Assembly (NCBI RefSeq): GCF_015207605.1
Contig: NZ_JADEWO010000022.1
Location: 1-64,000, forward strand
DNA length: 64,000 nucleotides
Source of the DNA: Oculatella sp. LEGE 06141
GTDB lineage: Bacteria > Cyanobacteriota > Cyanobacteriia > Elainellales > Elainellaceae
Reading direction: 5' to 3'
The notes under the pieces were generated by a model. It was given only the letters and a program-made list of their open reading frames with translations, was not told the DNA's origin and made no database searches. A program made the translations under genes and the position numbers. This document shows, piece after piece, positions 26,500 through 36,130 of this stretch (within the stretch, counting starts at the first letter, position 1; each line of letters begins with the position of its first letter).

Positions 26500-28218
26500 T
26501 CACTTAAGATGAGGCGGAATGGTCACGGTGAAAGTAGTACCAGATCCCAGTTCACTATCGACCTGAATTTTACCCTGCAATAGATCTACAAACTCTTTGA
26601 CAATGCTGAGTCCCAGCCCGGTTCCTGGAATGTTGCTCACGTTTCTACCGCGATGGAATGGTTCGAACAAATAGGGTTCATCTTCTGGGGCAATGCCAAT
26701 TCCACGGTCTTTGATTTGAAATACGATCTGCTGCTTTTGACGGGATAGCCTGAATTGAACTTCTCCCCCGTTGGGAGAGTAACGAATGGAATTAGACAGG
26801 ATGTTCGCTAGAATCGATCGCAGCAATGTTTCGTCGGCTTTGAGCATCAGTGATTTGTTGCGGCTGACAAACTTAATCTGAACTGAATTGACATTGGGTT
26901 GATGTTCCAAGATGAGACTACGACAAAACTGAACCAGATCAATGGTGTCGGGCTGAATATCAATACGTTTAGCTTCTACCTTACTGATCATCAGGATATC
27001 GTCAATCATTTGAGTCATGCGCTCAACGTTGGCTTTGATACCGTAGAGGTAGCTTTCCTTCTGCTCAGAGGTGAGATGACTGTCATAGCGTTCAACGGAC
27101 GACACGGAGAGCAAAATATTGTTCAACGGATTGCGAAATTCGTGACACACCATTGATACCATGCGCGATCGCAACTCGCTCAGCTCCTTCAATTGGTCGT
27201 TTAATTGACGCAGTTCTACTGTGCGTTCTCGTACCTTTTGCTCTAAATCTTCATTGGCTTGATGTAAGACTGCCTCTGCCCATTTGCGTTTTGTGATATC
27301 CCGAAAGGCAACAACCGCACCAATTAGCTCTCCTTGCTCATCACGCATGGGCGTACTAATATACTCTACTGGAAAGCTGGTGCCATCTTTGCGCCAAAAG
27401 ACTTCATTGGCTACACGATGAATAATACCGTCATGAAAAGCCGCATAAATAGGGCAAGCCTCTTTAGGGTATAACGTTTTATCAGAGCGGGAATGATGCA
27501 GAATGTCATGCATAGACTGACCAATCAGTTCTTGTCCATCCCAACCGATCATATGTGCCGCTGCTGGATTTACAAACGTCGCGTTTCCCTGTAAATCCAC
27601 ACCATAAACGCCTTCCCCGATCGCGTTCAGGATAAGCTGATGCTGACGTCGCAGGCTTTCCAGATCCGCATGAGCCAGGGTCGTTTGCTCTAAACGCACC
27701 AGGCGGCTGTAGACGGCAAACAGCCTGGTGGTGCTGGTCAGCCCAATTCCATCTGGCAGGTGGATAACAATAGGCTCCTGTAAATCAAAGTCAGGCCGAT
27801 CCAGGATAAGCGAAATGACATCTTTGAGAGGCAATTGATGATCAATGATCAAATAGTCCAAGACAGTGTGCCACCATGCCTCTACCGCTGGCAGGGGTTG
27901 GTCGAGTGCAGCACGCCACTGTTGGCGATCGCATCGCCACTGTAAAAACTGCCGTCGTGACACTAACCCCACCGCATGAGTCGAGCCAAGCTCGCGATCA
28001 ACCAAAACACCCGTTGCCTGAGGATGCTGCCGAAAAAAGGTGGCCATTTGTCGATAGGTCGTCTGAACTGGAACAGTTTGAGTTTCCAACAACAGATCTT
28101 TGAGAATGATGTTGACCGAAACTAACGTTGAATTGAACGTCTGGTTGGTCAAAAATGGTTGCTTGCTCGTCGCCCGCAGATGAGATGACCTGGAAGACAG
28201 TCGGTAATAGTGCTGCAT
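26500..28218 (-). CDS. PAS-domain sensor histidine kinase
   Basis: About 572 residues; ATG at 28218 is preferred over the TTG at 28224. Residues 1-190 look like a cyanobacterial CBS-like/regulatory head (ATGVLVDRELGSTHAVGLVS). A PAS domain follows at about 205-325 (LILNAIGEGVYGVDLQGNAT, GWDGQELIGQSMHDILHHS, WRKDGTSFPVEY). Then come a coiled coil and the kinase core: H-box with H359 in MVCHEFRNPLNN, N-box ILANILSNSIRYSP, G1 DRGIGIAPEDEP, G2 GTGLGLSIV. No membrane helix is seen, so it is cytoplasmic. It is divergently transcribed from an AraC-type response regulator, its probable partner. Confidence 0.88.
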   Translation of the reverse strand: MQHYYRLSSRSSHLRATSKQPFLTNQTFNSTLVSVNIILKDLLLETQTVPVQTTYRQMATFFRQHPQATGVLVDRELGSTHAVGLVSRRQFLQWRCDRQQWRAALDQPLPAVEAWWHTVLDYLIIDHQLPLKDVISLILDRPDFDLQEPIVIHLPDGIGLTSTTRLFAVYSRLVRLEQTTLAHADLESLRRQHQLILNAIGEGVYGVDLQGNATFVNPAAAHMIGWDGQELIGQSMHDILHHSRSDKTLYPKEACPIYAAFHDGIIHRVANEVFWRKDGTSFPVEYISTPMRDEQGELIGAVVAFRDITKRKWAEAVLHQANEDLEQKVRERTVELRQLNDQLKELSELRSRMVSMVCHEFRNPLNNILLSVSSVERYDSHLTSEQKESYLYGIKANVERMTQMIDDILMISKVEAKRIDIQPDTIDLVQFCRSLILEHQPNVNSVQIKFVSRNKSLMLKADETLLRSILANILSNSIRYSPNGGEVQFRLSRQKQQIVFQIKDRGIGIAPEDEPYLFEPFHRGRNVSNIPGTGLGLSIVKEFVDLLQGKIQVDSELGSGTTFTVTIPPHLK

Positions 28219-28267
28219 GGTCAAACTGACCTGATTGAAAGGGTAATTGAACTATGACTTAAGCAGC

Positions 28268-28292
28268 GAATCCGTTGCCAGCAAACGGATTC
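28268..28292. promoter_or_regulatory. Inverted repeat in the divergent kinase/regulator promoter region
   Basis: GAATCCGTT and AACGGATTC (9-bp perfect arms, 7-base spacer) lie between the divergent start codons at 28218 and 28395. A symmetrical site in a 176-bp divergent promoter is a good place for autoregulation by the response regulator; this is inferred from position. Confidence 0.45.
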
Positions 28293-28394
28293 AGAGTAGC
28301 GCGATCGACCAGCCCGATCAATACTGTAGTGCATTACACATAAACCTTAGCGTAAAACGATTAATAAAAAACATAGCGAAACTCCTCAACTCTG

Positions 28395-29201
28395 ATGAAA
28401 AAAGTTTTAGTCATTGAGGACGAAACCCAAACCAGAGATATTTTCTTGAGGTGCTTAACCTTCGAGGGCTTCTGTGCGTTAGGGGCAGAAAATGGGTCAG
28501 TTGGCATTAAGCTGGCACAGACTCACTTACCCGATTTGATTGTTTGCGACGTAATGATGCCCGATTTAGACGGTCATCGTGTTTTGACAACCCTACGACA
28601 GAACTCAGCCACTGCCGCTATTCCACTGATTTTTCTAACCGCAAAGGTAACAATGGCCGATCTGCGGCAGGGAATGCAATTGGGCGCAGATGATTATTTA
28701 ATCAAACCCTGCACCGTTGAACAGTTCTTGTCAGCGATCGCCATCCGTTTAGAGCGGCAAGAAGTCTTAAAACGCGCCTATTCCGAGGAACAGCAGCCCG
28801 ACTCAGACTTATCAGAGGATAGTTCTGCTGCCTCTAGCTCTACAATCTTTCCCGACTGTCCCAAACTGATGCCAGTCTTTGAATTTATCGAAGCTCATTA
28901 CAACCAGACTATTAGCCTCAGCGATGTAGCGCAAGCCGTTGGCTATTCTCCAGCGTATTTAACCAGCTTAGTACAAAGCCAGACAGGCCGAACCGTTAAA
29001 CGCTGGATCATTGAACGGCGCATGGCACAAGCCAGAACCTTACTCATGGACACCACTCAATCCATTGGAACAATTGCTGAAGCCGTAGGGTATGCCGACG
29101 TAAGCTACTTCATTCGTTTATTCCGTCAACTTCACAGCACTTCCCCACACGTCTGGCGTAACTCAATTGACTCCCGTTCCATCAACGCGCAAGCAGGTTA
29201 G
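28395..29201 (+). CDS. Response regulator with REC and AraC-type HTH domains
   Basis: A 268-residue protein. Residues 1-120 are a receiver domain: acidic pocket E8-D9-E10, phosphoacceptor D52 in LIVCDVMMPDLDG, a T and K in FLTAK and LIKP. After a Ser/Asp-rich linker (about 130-150) comes an AraC-type double HTH (residues 165-260: FIEAHYNQTISLSDVAQAVG, YSPAYLTSLVQSQTGRTVKR, TIAEAVGYADVSYFIRLFRQ). It is the likely output partner of the divergent PAS kinase. The downstream target is unknown; the cyanate operon 540 bases further on is a candidate only by position. Confidence 0.88.
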   Translation: MKKVLVIEDETQTRDIFLRCLTFEGFCALGAENGSVGIKLAQTHLPDLIVCDVMMPDLDGHRVLTTLRQNSATAAIPLIFLTAKVTMADLRQGMQLGADDYLIKPCTVEQFLSAIAIRLERQEVLKRAYSEEQQPDSDLSEDSSAASSSTIFPDCPKLMPVFEFIEAHYNQTISLSDVAQAVGYSPAYLTSLVQSQTGRTVKRWIIERRMAQARTLLMDTTQSIGTIAEAVGYADVSYFIRLFRQLHSTSPHVWRNSIDSRSINAQAG

Positions 29202-29738
29202 CTTTTTTCTGCACCACTGCGATCGCCCCCTTTTCTGGCCTGCCGTAGACAGAAATTCCTCGATCGCCCCAATAAACGCCCGAACCGAAGCCGATGCGAA
29301 GCGACTTCCCCAGACTCACCATTAACTCCTTCGGAGGGGGTCTGGGGGAAGCGGGCCGTCCCCCAGTCAGGGGGTTTGGGGGCATCCCCCGATGCTCGAA
29401 TTTCCAGCAGTAAAGTTCAAAACAGAAACCAATCATCACTCCAGTCTTTCCTCAACCAGAGGATGGCTACTCTCCAACAACCTCCAACCCATAGCTGAAC
29501 GCCGATCAGCAATGCCCACCGTACAGGTATATCAAGCTTTCAGCCATGCCAATGCAGCTTGTATCTGTGCCATGTAGCGATGAGACTGATTCATCCTACA
29601 TCGAAAGAAAGTCCTACTTCTGCCAAAAAAGCTCCAATGCTATTTCCAAAAAGCCTTGATACCTTACACACAAGCATTTCAGCCGTGCGATCGCAACCAG
29701 CCAGCCCATTGTCTTACCCGTTCATGTGAGTTTGTCCT
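29202..29738. other. Intergenic stretch before the cyanate operon
   Basis: No gene is supported. Bases about 29335-29392 are unusually rich in G and C runs (GGGGG/CCCCC blocks that can pair with each other, or form G-quadruplex-like DNA). A canonical NtcA site (GTA-N8-TAC) was not found by eye in the last 250 bases, so nitrogen control of the operon, if present, is not visible here. The start codon at 29739 has no good ribosome site. Confidence 0.5.
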
Positions 29739-31313
29739 ATGTCAGTAAGACCATTATCAACTCAGCCTGATATCGCCCGCTGCCCCTGTGGTGGAAACCA
29801 CTTCCCCCAAGACCACTGGGAATTTCTGGAAAGTATGCCCCAGTCTCCAACCGACATGGTTTCCGATCTGATCAAAATGGGGATCTACAAACCACAAGCC
29901 CTGGACTTAGCTCATACCATGACTCAAGTTGAGCTAAGAGAAGCCCTCCTGCTGCATCAAATTAGTGGCGGCAACCCCGAACGTGAACGCCTGTGCCGAG
30001 AACTGATCAAAGAAGCAGGAGGCTTAGACCAGGCATTAGCCGCCGCCTTTGGTGTTCACGCAACCGAGTTTTTTGGCAACACTATTCGCAATGGTGACTT
30101 CAGCCGCCGTGATTTCCTTAAAAAAGTAGCCGTCGCTGGCGCACTCATTGCAATGGCGAGCTGCGCCAACTCCGCCAATGACTCATCCCCCACCGCCGCC
30201 GCTCCCAGTGCAGACACACCAACCAACCTGGAGAAAACCGAGCTAAAAATCGGCTTCATTCCAATCACCTGCGCCACGCCCATTGTGATGTCAGAACCGC
30301 TGGGGTTCTACGAAAAATATGGGTTAGATGTATCCGTGATCAAGATGCCAAACTGGGCCGCCGTCAGAGATTCAGCGATCGCCGGAGAACTCGACGCTTA
30401 TCATATGCTCTCTCCCATGCCGATCGCCATCACCCTGGGACTCGGTTCAGCCTCGTTTCCCGTCAAACTAGCCAGCATTGAAAACATCAACGGTCAAGCC
30501 ATCACCGTTGCCCTGAAACACAAAGACACCGTTAGAGGGCCAGAAGACTTCAAAGGCTTCAAGATTGGCGTGCCGTTCCCCTTCTCGATGCATAACCTGC
30601 TAATTCGCTATTACCTGGCAACAGGCGGACTTGACCCCGATCGAGACGTACAAATCTTCCCCGTACCACCACCCGATAGCGTCGCCAAAATGACAGCAGA
30701 CGAACTCGACGCAATGCTGATGCCCGACCCATTCAATCAACGAGCCGTATACGAAGGCGTAGGATACATCCATATCCTCAGCAAAGACCTGTGGGATGGT
30801 CATCCTTGCTGCGCCTTTGCTGCCAGCCAGGAGTGGATCGATACCAACCCCAACACCTTCAAAGCCGTCAATAAGGCGATCGTTGACGCAGCAGGCTACG
30901 CCAACGATCCCGCAAATCGACAAACTATTGCAGAAGCACTGATTGAACGACAGTACTTAAACCAACCGCTGGAAGTGGTGCAAGCCGTATTGACGGGCAC
31001 CTTTGATGATGGCTTAGGCAATACCCAGGAAGTTGCCGACCGGATTGGATTTGACCCCTATCCCTGGAAAAGTTTCTCCAAGTGGATCTCGTCCCAACTA
31101 GTGCGGTGGGATCTAATGACCGATGATAAAGCCGACTATGATGCGATCGCTCAGGATATCTTTTTAACCGACATTGCAGCCGAATTACAGACCGAACTGG
31201 GACAAACCCCACCCACCGAAACAGAACGAGTCGAAACGCTAAAATTTGATACCTTTGATCCGGCCAATCCTAAAGCGTATGTTGACGAACAAATCAAAAC
31301 CTACAACCTATAG
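29739..31313 (+). CDS. cynA: Cyanate/nitrate-type ABC transporter substrate-binding protein
   Basis: A 524-residue protein. Residues from about 160 onward are of the NrtA/CmpA/CynA type (LKIGFIPITCATPIVMSEPL, GLDVSVIKMPNWAAVRDSAI, LDAYHMLSPMPIAITLG, HPCCAFAASQEW). Tat-like and lipobox motifs occur at S122-RRDFLKK-129 and MAS-C142, so the mature protein would be a lipid-anchored periplasmic receptor. The oddity is 121 residues before the Tat motif, including a Cys/His patch (C15-P-C17-GGNHFPQDHW) and helices. No in-frame start lies close to the Tat motif, so the extension seems to be translated. Gene order with permease, ATPase and cyanase makes cyanate the likely ligand, following cynABDS of Synechococcus; nitrite is also possible. 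Confidence 0.82.
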   Translation: MSVRPLSTQPDIARCPCGGNHFPQDHWEFLESMPQSPTDMVSDLIKMGIYKPQALDLAHTMTQVELREALLLHQISGGNPERERLCRELIKEAGGLDQALAAAFGVHATEFFGNTIRNGDFSRRDFLKKVAVAGALIAMASCANSANDSSPTAAAPSADTPTNLEKTELKIGFIPITCATPIVMSEPLGFYEKYGLDVSVIKMPNWAAVRDSAIAGELDAYHMLSPMPIAITLGLGSASFPVKLASIENINGQAITVALKHKDTVRGPEDFKGFKIGVPFPFSMHNLLIRYYLATGGLDPDRDVQIFPVPPPDSVAKMTADELDAMLMPDPFNQRAVYEGVGYIHILSKDLWDGHPCCAFAASQEWIDTNPNTFKAVNKAIVDAAGYANDPANRQTIAEALIERQYLNQPLEVVQAVLTGTFDDGLGNTQEVADRIGFDPYPWKSFSKWISSQLVRWDLMTDDKADYDAIAQDIFLTDIAAELQTELGQTPPTETERVETLKFDTFDPANPKAYVDEQIKTYNL

Positions 31314-31324
31314 GACGATGCCGT

Positions 31325-32158
31325 ATGACCAATCACATCCTGCAACCCGCACTCTCTCGCCCAAAACCATTCACACTCTCCACCAACCAAAAAGCGATTC
31401 TGCTATTTCTAGCCATCCTGATTGTGACACTGGTGTTTTGGGAAACGGGCGCAAGGCTCGAATTATTTTCACCATTAATGCCCTCGGCCAGTGAAACCTT
31501 CAAGGACTTCTGGTTTTGGGTATCCGATCCGTTCTTTGATTATGGCCCCAACGATAAGGGAATCGGGCTGCTGTTACTAACCAGCCTACGACGGGTACTC
31601 ATTGGTTTTACCATTGGAGCAGCGATCGCCATTCCCCTGGGCATCCTGATCGGGCTATCAGATGTCGCGTCCAGAGCCGTCGATCCGTTCATTCAAATCC
31701 TAAAACCCGTATCTCCCCTGGCATGGCTACCATTGGGTTTGGGTCTGCTCAAAAACTCGGAAAGTACAGCCCTGTTCGTCATTGCCATTACCAGCATCTG
31801 GCCGACCTTAATTAACACTAAGTTTGGCGTTAGCAATGTAGATCAATCCTATCTTGATGTTGCACGAACACTGGGTGCCTCTCGTTGGCGCACCTTAACT
31901 AAAGTCATTCTTCCCGCCGCTGCTCCTTACATCGTATCGGGATTACGAATTAGCATCGGCATTGCCTGGCTGGTCATTGTAGCGGCTGAAATTTTAGTGG
32001 GCGGTGCCGGAATTGGCTACTTTGTCTGGAACGAGTGGAACAACCTCAAAATCACCAGCATCATTACAGCCATTATTGTGATTGGCATTGTAGGGTTGCT
32101 GCTCGATCGGGTCTTTGGTTTGTTGCAACACTGGGTCGCATTTGGACAACGATTATGA
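31325..32158 (+). CDS. cynB: Cyanate/nitrate-type ABC transporter permease
   Basis: A 277-residue membrane protein, 11 bases after the receptor gene. It has about six helices and the EAA-type cytoplasmic loop ([40 protein letters not shown]) of the NrtB/SsuC/TauC permeases. The N-terminus (about residues 15-35) is the first helix. It would form the homodimeric channel for the receptor upstream and the ATPase downstream, which starts in an ATGA overlap with its stop codon. Confidence 0.85.
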   Translation: MTNHILQPALSRPKPFTLSTNQKAILLFLAILIVTLVFWETGARLELFSPLMPSASETFKDFWFWVSDPFFDYGPNDKGIGLLLLTSLRRVLIGFTIGAAIAIPLGILIGLSDVASRAVDPFIQILKPVSPLAWLPLGLGLLKNSESTALFVIAITSIWPTLINTKFGVSNVDQSYLDVARTLGASRWRTLTKVILPAAAPYIVSGLRISIGIAWLVIVAAEILVGGAGIGYFVWNEWNNLKITSIITAIIVIGIVGLLLDRVFGLLQHWVAFGQRL

Positions 32159-33051
32159 TCACTCCTCCGCACACCGTCTTCTCCGAAGCAGCAGCCATGA
32201 CCTCCAGTGCTCATCTATCGATCCACAATGTTTCTAAGGTATTTCCCGGCAAGCGAGACTGGTTTAGTCGGATAACGCATCGAGCCTCCATTGATTACAT
32301 TGCCCTGGATCAGATTAATCTGGATATTGAACCCAATACCTTCGTGTCGATCATTGGGCCTTCCGGTTGCGGTAAGTCAACCCTGCTCAATATTATTGCC
32401 GGACTGTCTCAACCCACTACGGGTGCGGTTACCATTGCTGGACTACCGATCGCAGGCCCCGGTTCCGACCGTGGGGTTGTCTTCCAAAACTATGCTCTGA
32501 TGCCGTGGATGACCGTATTGGAAAACATTCGTTTTGCCATTGAAACGGTTAACCCCAAACTGGCAGTATCGAGACAAAAGGCGATCGCGCAGGAGTACAT
32601 TGAACTAGTAGGGCTACAAGGAGCCGAACGGAAGCACCCCCACGAACTATCCGGCGGCATGAAACAGCGGGTCGGCATTGCTCGCGCCTTAGCCACCAAT
32701 CCGCAAATTTTGCTGATGGATGAGCCATTTGGCGCATTGGATGCTTTAACACGCGGCTTTCTACAGGATGAAGTGGAGCGAATTTGGGAACAACAGCGTA
32801 AAACCGTGATCCTGATCACACACAGCATCGAAGAAGCGCTGCTGCTCTCCGACAAGATTGTAATGATGACCCGTGGCCCGGAGGCCAACATTGCCAGGAT
32901 TCTGGATGTGCCGTTTCCTCGTCCCCGCCATCGTGAAACGCTTGATCAGCATCCCGCTTATCACGAATTAAAGGCTGAGATGGAAGCACACCTCTCGCAG
33001 GAAACTCGTGCAGTAGAAGAGTCGCGGATTCGCAGACCCGTGAAGGCTTGA
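32155..33051 (+). CDS. cynD: Cyanate/nitrate-type ABC transporter ATP-binding protein
   Basis: About 298 residues. The open frame extends upstream to 32035, but the ATG at 32155 overlapping the permease stop (ATGA) is the natural start; a later ATG at 32197 is possible. It has Walker [11 protein letters not shown]-loop FQNYALMPW, signature [15 protein letters not shown] and Walker [16 protein letters not shown]. These match the NrtD/CynD/SsuB class. It drives uptake by the permease. Confidence 0.85.
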   Translation: MITPPHTVFSEAAAMTSSAHLSIHNVSKVFPGKRDWFSRITHRASIDYIALDQINLDIEPNTFVSIIGPSGCGKSTLLNIIAGLSQPTTGAVTIAGLPIAGPGSDRGVVFQNYALMPWMTVLENIRFAIETVNPKLAVSRQKAIAQEYIELVGLQGAERKHPHELSGGMKQRVGIARALATNPQILLMDEPFGALDALTRGFLQDEVERIWEQQRKTVILITHSIEEALLLSDKIVMMTRGPEANIARILDVPFPRPRHRETLDQHPAYHELKAEMEAHLSQETRAVEESRIRRPVKA

Positions 33052-33136
33052 TGCAAGGGGGCAAGCTGATGATGAAATCTCCCCTGATTAATCATGTCCC
33101 TTAGATCCTGTTTACTGTTAATTTAAGGAGCTTATT

Positions 33137-33586
33137 ATGCCAGCATTAGACATTCCGTCGATCACCCAGAAACTTTTAGCAGCCAAAGAAGCAACGGGCG
33201 TAACGTTTGCCGAGTTGGAAAAGTTGGTCGGTCGTGATGAGGTATGGATTGCATCGGTGTTCTATCGTCAGGCGAGCGCATCAGAGGAGGAAGCCAGCAA
33301 AATTGTGAGCGCTCTGGGGCTAGGGCCAGATATCGCCTCTGAACTGATGGCTTGCCCACTCAAGGGTTTAGGTCCGGTGGTGCCAACCGATCCGCTCATT
33401 TACCGCTTCTACGAAATTATGCAAGTCTACGGAATGCCAATCAAAGAAGTCGTGCATGAAAAATTTGGCGATGGCATCATGAGCGCGATCGACTTCACGC
33501 TTGATGTTGAAAAAGAAGAAGATCCAAAGGGCGATCGCGTCAAGGTAATCATGAATGGCAAGTTTCTACCGTACAAAAAGTGGTAA
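33137..33586 (+). CDS. cynS: Cyanase (cyanate hydratase)
   Basis: A 149-residue protein, the normal length of cyanase, with AAGGAG before its ATG. It decomposes cyanate with bicarbonate to ammonia and carbon dioxide. The N-terminal helical domain is followed by the catalytic domain [20 protein letters not shown]90, E93 and S116 have the same spacing as the catalytic Arg, Glu and Ser of E. coli cyanase (R96, E99, S122). The C-terminus [18 protein letters not shown] is typical. Together with the upstream transporter it lets the cell use external cyanate as nitrogen source and remove internally formed cyanate. Confidence 0.95.
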   Translation: MPALDIPSITQKLLAAKEATGVTFAELEKLVGRDEVWIASVFYRQASASEEEASKIVSALGLGPDIASELMACPLKGLGPVVPTDPLIYRFYEIMQVYGMPIKEVVHEKFGDGIMSAIDFTLDVEKEEDPKGDRVKVIMNGKFLPYKKW

Positions 33587-33592
33587 GCCGCA

Positions 33593-33724
33593 ATGAAACG
33601 ACACGCTCCGCTGAAAGGTACCCAAACAACAAACTGGCCTCAATTTGTAGTCATGATACTGGCATTCATTGGCTTATGGCAAGTTCTGCTGGGAGCCTCC
33701 ACCATGCTCCGCTGGCTGTTCTAA
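33593..33724 (+). CDS. Small one-helix membrane protein after cyanase
   Basis: ATG at 33593, six bases after the cyanase stop, opens a 43-codon frame. The product has a basic N-terminus (MKRHAPLKGTQTTNWPQ) and one strong transmembrane helix (FVVMILAFIGLWQVLLGAST), ending MLRWLF. Close linkage without a gap suggests it belongs to the cyanate operon. No known family is recognised. The ribosome site is weak, so coupling to cynS would be needed. Confidence 0.55.
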   Translation: MKRHAPLKGTQTTNWPQFVVMILAFIGLWQVLLGASTMLRWLF

Positions 33725-33777
33725 TCACCAGTATTGTTTAATCACTGCTTCAATACGGCTCAGTTCCGCTTTCATAG

Positions 33778-33807
33778 ATCCCCGGCTACCCTTGAGCAGT
33801 CGGGGAT
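33778..33807. terminator. Hairpin after the cyanate operon
   Basis: ATCCCCGGCT and AGTCGGGGAT pair at 9 of 10 positions around a 10-base loop, 54 bases after the small ORF. Only a TTT follows, so it is a weak intrinsic terminator at best. Confidence 0.45.
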
Positions 33808-33833
33808 TTGGAGGATATTTGAGAGAAATAAAT

Positions 33834-33889
33834 GGGCTGCATTCGCCCCAACCTCCCCAAACTTGAGGCCGAGCCAGTTCTGTTTCAAC
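33834..33889 (-). repeat. Dispersed repeat, family 2, copy 1
   Basis: On the minus strand this reads GTTGAAACAGAACTGGCTCGG ... GGGGCGAATGCAGCCC (middle omitted). It aligns with 58891-58951 (GCTGAAACAGAATTGGCTCGG ... GGGGCAAATGCAGCGC). Partial relatives of the GGGGCGAATGCAGC end occur near 51494. It is noncoding. Confidence 0.6.
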
Positions 33890-34008
33890 GTTCCCTAGAA
33901 AAGGGGAATTTTTCGACTACGCTCAATCCATGTCCGTGCCAGCACCGTAGAACGAAGGCAACGCGTGGAGGAGTCAGCATTTCAGGGGTTTTGTTAGCCG
34001 ATCAGATC

Positions 34009-34103
34009 TTACAGCAGTTCTCAATCGAGTAAGCCACTGTCTCGCCAGGATGGGGGTGGGTGTAGGGTTTGGTGTGTGGTGAATGCAAATGAGAATGACT
34101 GTA
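34009..34103 (+). mobile_element. MITE-like repeat, copy 3
   Basis: A 95-bp element (TTACAGCAGTTCTCAATCGA to GAGAATGACTGTA) in noncoding DNA between the cyanate operon and the CHRD-like gene. The right end has one change from the consensus (GACTG instead of GGCTG). Confidence 0.8.
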
Positions 34104-34144
34104 TATATGTAAAAGCGTCGCCACTGTCGCTGCCGTCATGGAAC

Positions 34145-34194
34145 TCTAACTAGAACTCAGTAGAACTGATTTCAGACATTTAGTTCCAGTTAGA
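34145..34194. promoter_or_regulatory. Paired-arm motif TAGAAC/GTTCCA, site A
   Basis: TCTAACTAGAACT (34145-34157) faces AGTTCCAGTTAGA (34182-34194), 12 of 13 complementary; a second left half, AGTAGAACT (34159-34167), gives the 14-16 base spacing seen at the other four sites. It lies about 430 bases before the CHRD-like gene. Confidence 0.6.
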
Positions 34195-34627
34195 AGACAC
34201 TATTTTTTGGAAAAAGGCGCTAAATGTTGTTGCTATTTCTCGGAATTTGCTATACTTCAGAGCAAGCGAAGACGATTACTGCTTAAAACAGACTCAGAGC
34301 CTCTATGCCTACATCTATTCCCTGTTGTCAGAGGCATTGGCGCTAACTACCAAGCTTATCTTTGCATTTACCGTTTTTACCACTATCCTGGTCAATGGCA
34401 TTGAACATCTGGCCACTATTTTGCTGCATTTACCCACTTAGCAACAGCAAGAACGCATAACCTTAATCAGTGTGCGCTTGCTGCTTGGTGCCGCCAGTGT
34501 GTCAGTGACCAACTGATTTCATTGATATCGCTTTATTGCCTCTAACGACAGCGATCGCTTTGAGGTCTATTTTCCTACGGTAATCGTCATCAATTGCTGT
34601 ACTATTCCTAGATTTCAAGGAGTCATC
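34195..34627. other. Leader region of the CHRD-like gene
   Basis: No gene is convincing. A TTG-started 64-codon frame (34247-34441) would encode one hydrophobic helix but lacks a ribosome site, and the TATACT inside it looks more like a -10 box. If transcription starts near site A or this TATACT, the CHRD-like mRNA has a leader of more than 350 bases. Confidence 0.4.
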
Positions 34628-36130
34628 ATGGAAGGGTTTGACAATCAATCTGCGGATGATAAGCAGAATCTTACTCAGATAGGAAATATTGGAGGTAGCA
34701 CTTCTGATGTTGACAGTTCCATAGGTGCTTCCAAAGGCTCCTTAGTGCAAGAAACTGATTTCGTCAGCGCACTCGACCAGGCCACTTCAGACCTTGAGCA
34801 AAGCAAAGAAAAGTCAGAACCGCCCAAGATGGGTACCTGTCAATTTGCTGGCACGTCGATGTGTCAATGCAACAAGACTGAAGGCCGTAATGCTTCCCTT
34901 GAAGGCACATCTGAGACAGATTCCTCCAATGATGACCATAACCACGCCAAACCTGAAGGGGCAGGCAACTTTGACTTCCATATTGATCTAGCTGCCGTTG
35001 GCCCAACTCGGGGACTTGATCCCAAGCAAGTTAGGGTAGAGCGATCGCTCAAAGAAGACATCGGCAGAAAAGGTGACCTCCTTGATCCAGGCGGCGGTCG
35101 TAACACCGTGATTGGATCGGGCGATTCGGATATTATCCTCGGCACTGGGGGTGGTTTTAACACAATCACAACCGGTACCGGCAAAGACGTGGTGATCCTG
35201 GGTAAGGAAACGACCAACCGGATCTTTGACTTTGATCCTAGCCGCGATCGGTTAGGGTTCTCCAGCGATGTCGATATCAATAATATCGTTATTGCTCAAG
35301 GGAAAAACCCTGGAAAAGGAGCACTGGATCAGCCGCTCGATTCAATCACCAGCACGCTGATTATTGACAAATCGACCAATCATATCCTGGCATCTTTGTC
35401 ATTTGTTGATGCGTCAGCTCTAAGCACAGGCAATTTTAGAACCATTGATGCTGGTGCATTGGGCACCCTGGACAAAACGAAATTCAACACCCAGGAGGGC
35501 AGCGGTCAACTCAACGGAACGCGGAATCGCGACAAGTTGGTGGGTGGCAGCGGGGACGACTTCCTCTATGTGGGTAATGATGGCTTCAAAATCAAACAAG
35601 CCAAAGGGATCGACGAGTTCCCCTTCCCCACAGACAGCCCTGGAAGCACCAAAGTAGATGCCACGCTGAAAGATGGTGTGCTGAAAATCAATGGTACCTG
35701 GAAAGATTTTGATGGACTACCGCTCTTTAGCCAGGACGGTGTCGATGAAAAGATTGATCCAACCGCTACCATTCTTAATGGAGCCGATCCTGATAAGTTC
35801 ACCCAGGGCTTTATCAGCGTTCCAGAAGATGTAGAGGGCAACCCCATTACAGGAGCGCACCTGCACTTTAGTCCATCTGGAGACAAGCGTGGCAACTTTG
35901 CCGATGCTACCGTTGTTCGGTTTGTCGAAACCGAAGTTAACGCCGACTTCAAATCCGGTACATTAAGGGGTGAATTTGAACTCTCGCCTGAAGAGCAAGC
36001 CGCCTTCCTGGCTGGCAACATCTACCTGAATATCCACACCAACATTGATGGTGATAAGGACGGTAAAGGTGGTTTCCCAACCGGAGAAAACCGCATCAAC
36101 TTTAACCAGAACGTGGTCAAGTTTAGGTAA
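34628..36130 (+). CDS. CHRD-like, hemolysin-type secreted protein
   Basis: A 500-residue acidic protein with AAGGAG before its ATG and no signal peptide. The N-terminal third is low-complexity (Ser/Asp/Gly) with a Cys cluster (GTCQFAGTSMCQC). Residues about 150-215 hold hemolysin-like Gly/Asp motifs (GGGRNTVIGSGDSDIILGTG), an RTX-related calcium-binding pattern typical of type I secretion substrates. Residues about 338-500 resemble a CHRD domain (HLHFSPSGDKRGNFADATVV, LRGEFELSPEEQAAFLAGNI, YLNIHTN). Short calcium-binding repeats plus lack of a Sec signal suggest export by the HlyB/HlyD-like system encoded at 39635-44359. The function outside the cell is unknown. Confidence 0.78.
   Translation: MEGFDNQSADDKQNLTQIGNIGGSTSDVDSSIGASKGSLVQETDFVSALDQATSDLEQSKEKSEPPKMGTCQFAGTSMCQCNKTEGRNASLEGTSETDSSNDDHNHAKPEGAGNFDFHIDLAAVGPTRGLDPKQVRVERSLKEDIGRKGDLLDPGGGRNTVIGSGDSDIILGTGGGFNTITTGTGKDVVILGKETTNRIFDFDPSRDRLGFSSDVDINNIVIAQGKNPGKGALDQPLDSITSTLIIDKSTNHILASLSFVDASALSTGNFRTIDAGALGTLDKTKFNTQEGSGQLNGTRNRDKLVGGSGDDFLYVGNDGFKIKQAKGIDEFPFPTDSPGSTKVDATLKDGVLKINGTWKDFDGLPLFSQDGVDEKIDPTATILNGADPDKFTQGFISVPEDVEGNPITGAHLHFSPSGDKRGNFADATVVRFVETEVNADFKSGTLRGEFELSPEEQAAFLAGNIYLNIHTNIDGDKDGKGGFPTGENRINFNQNVVKFR

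Noticed and set aside
29335-29392. G-run/C-run block after the response regulator, considered as a terminator.
   Set aside because: The runs can pair in several ways but no single stable stem with a T-run is seen; left as GC-rich noncoding DNA.
34247-34441. A TTG-started 64-codon frame with a hydrophobic segment.
   Set aside because: There is no ribosome site and the start region contains a TATACT that looks like a -10 box; kept as leader DNA.
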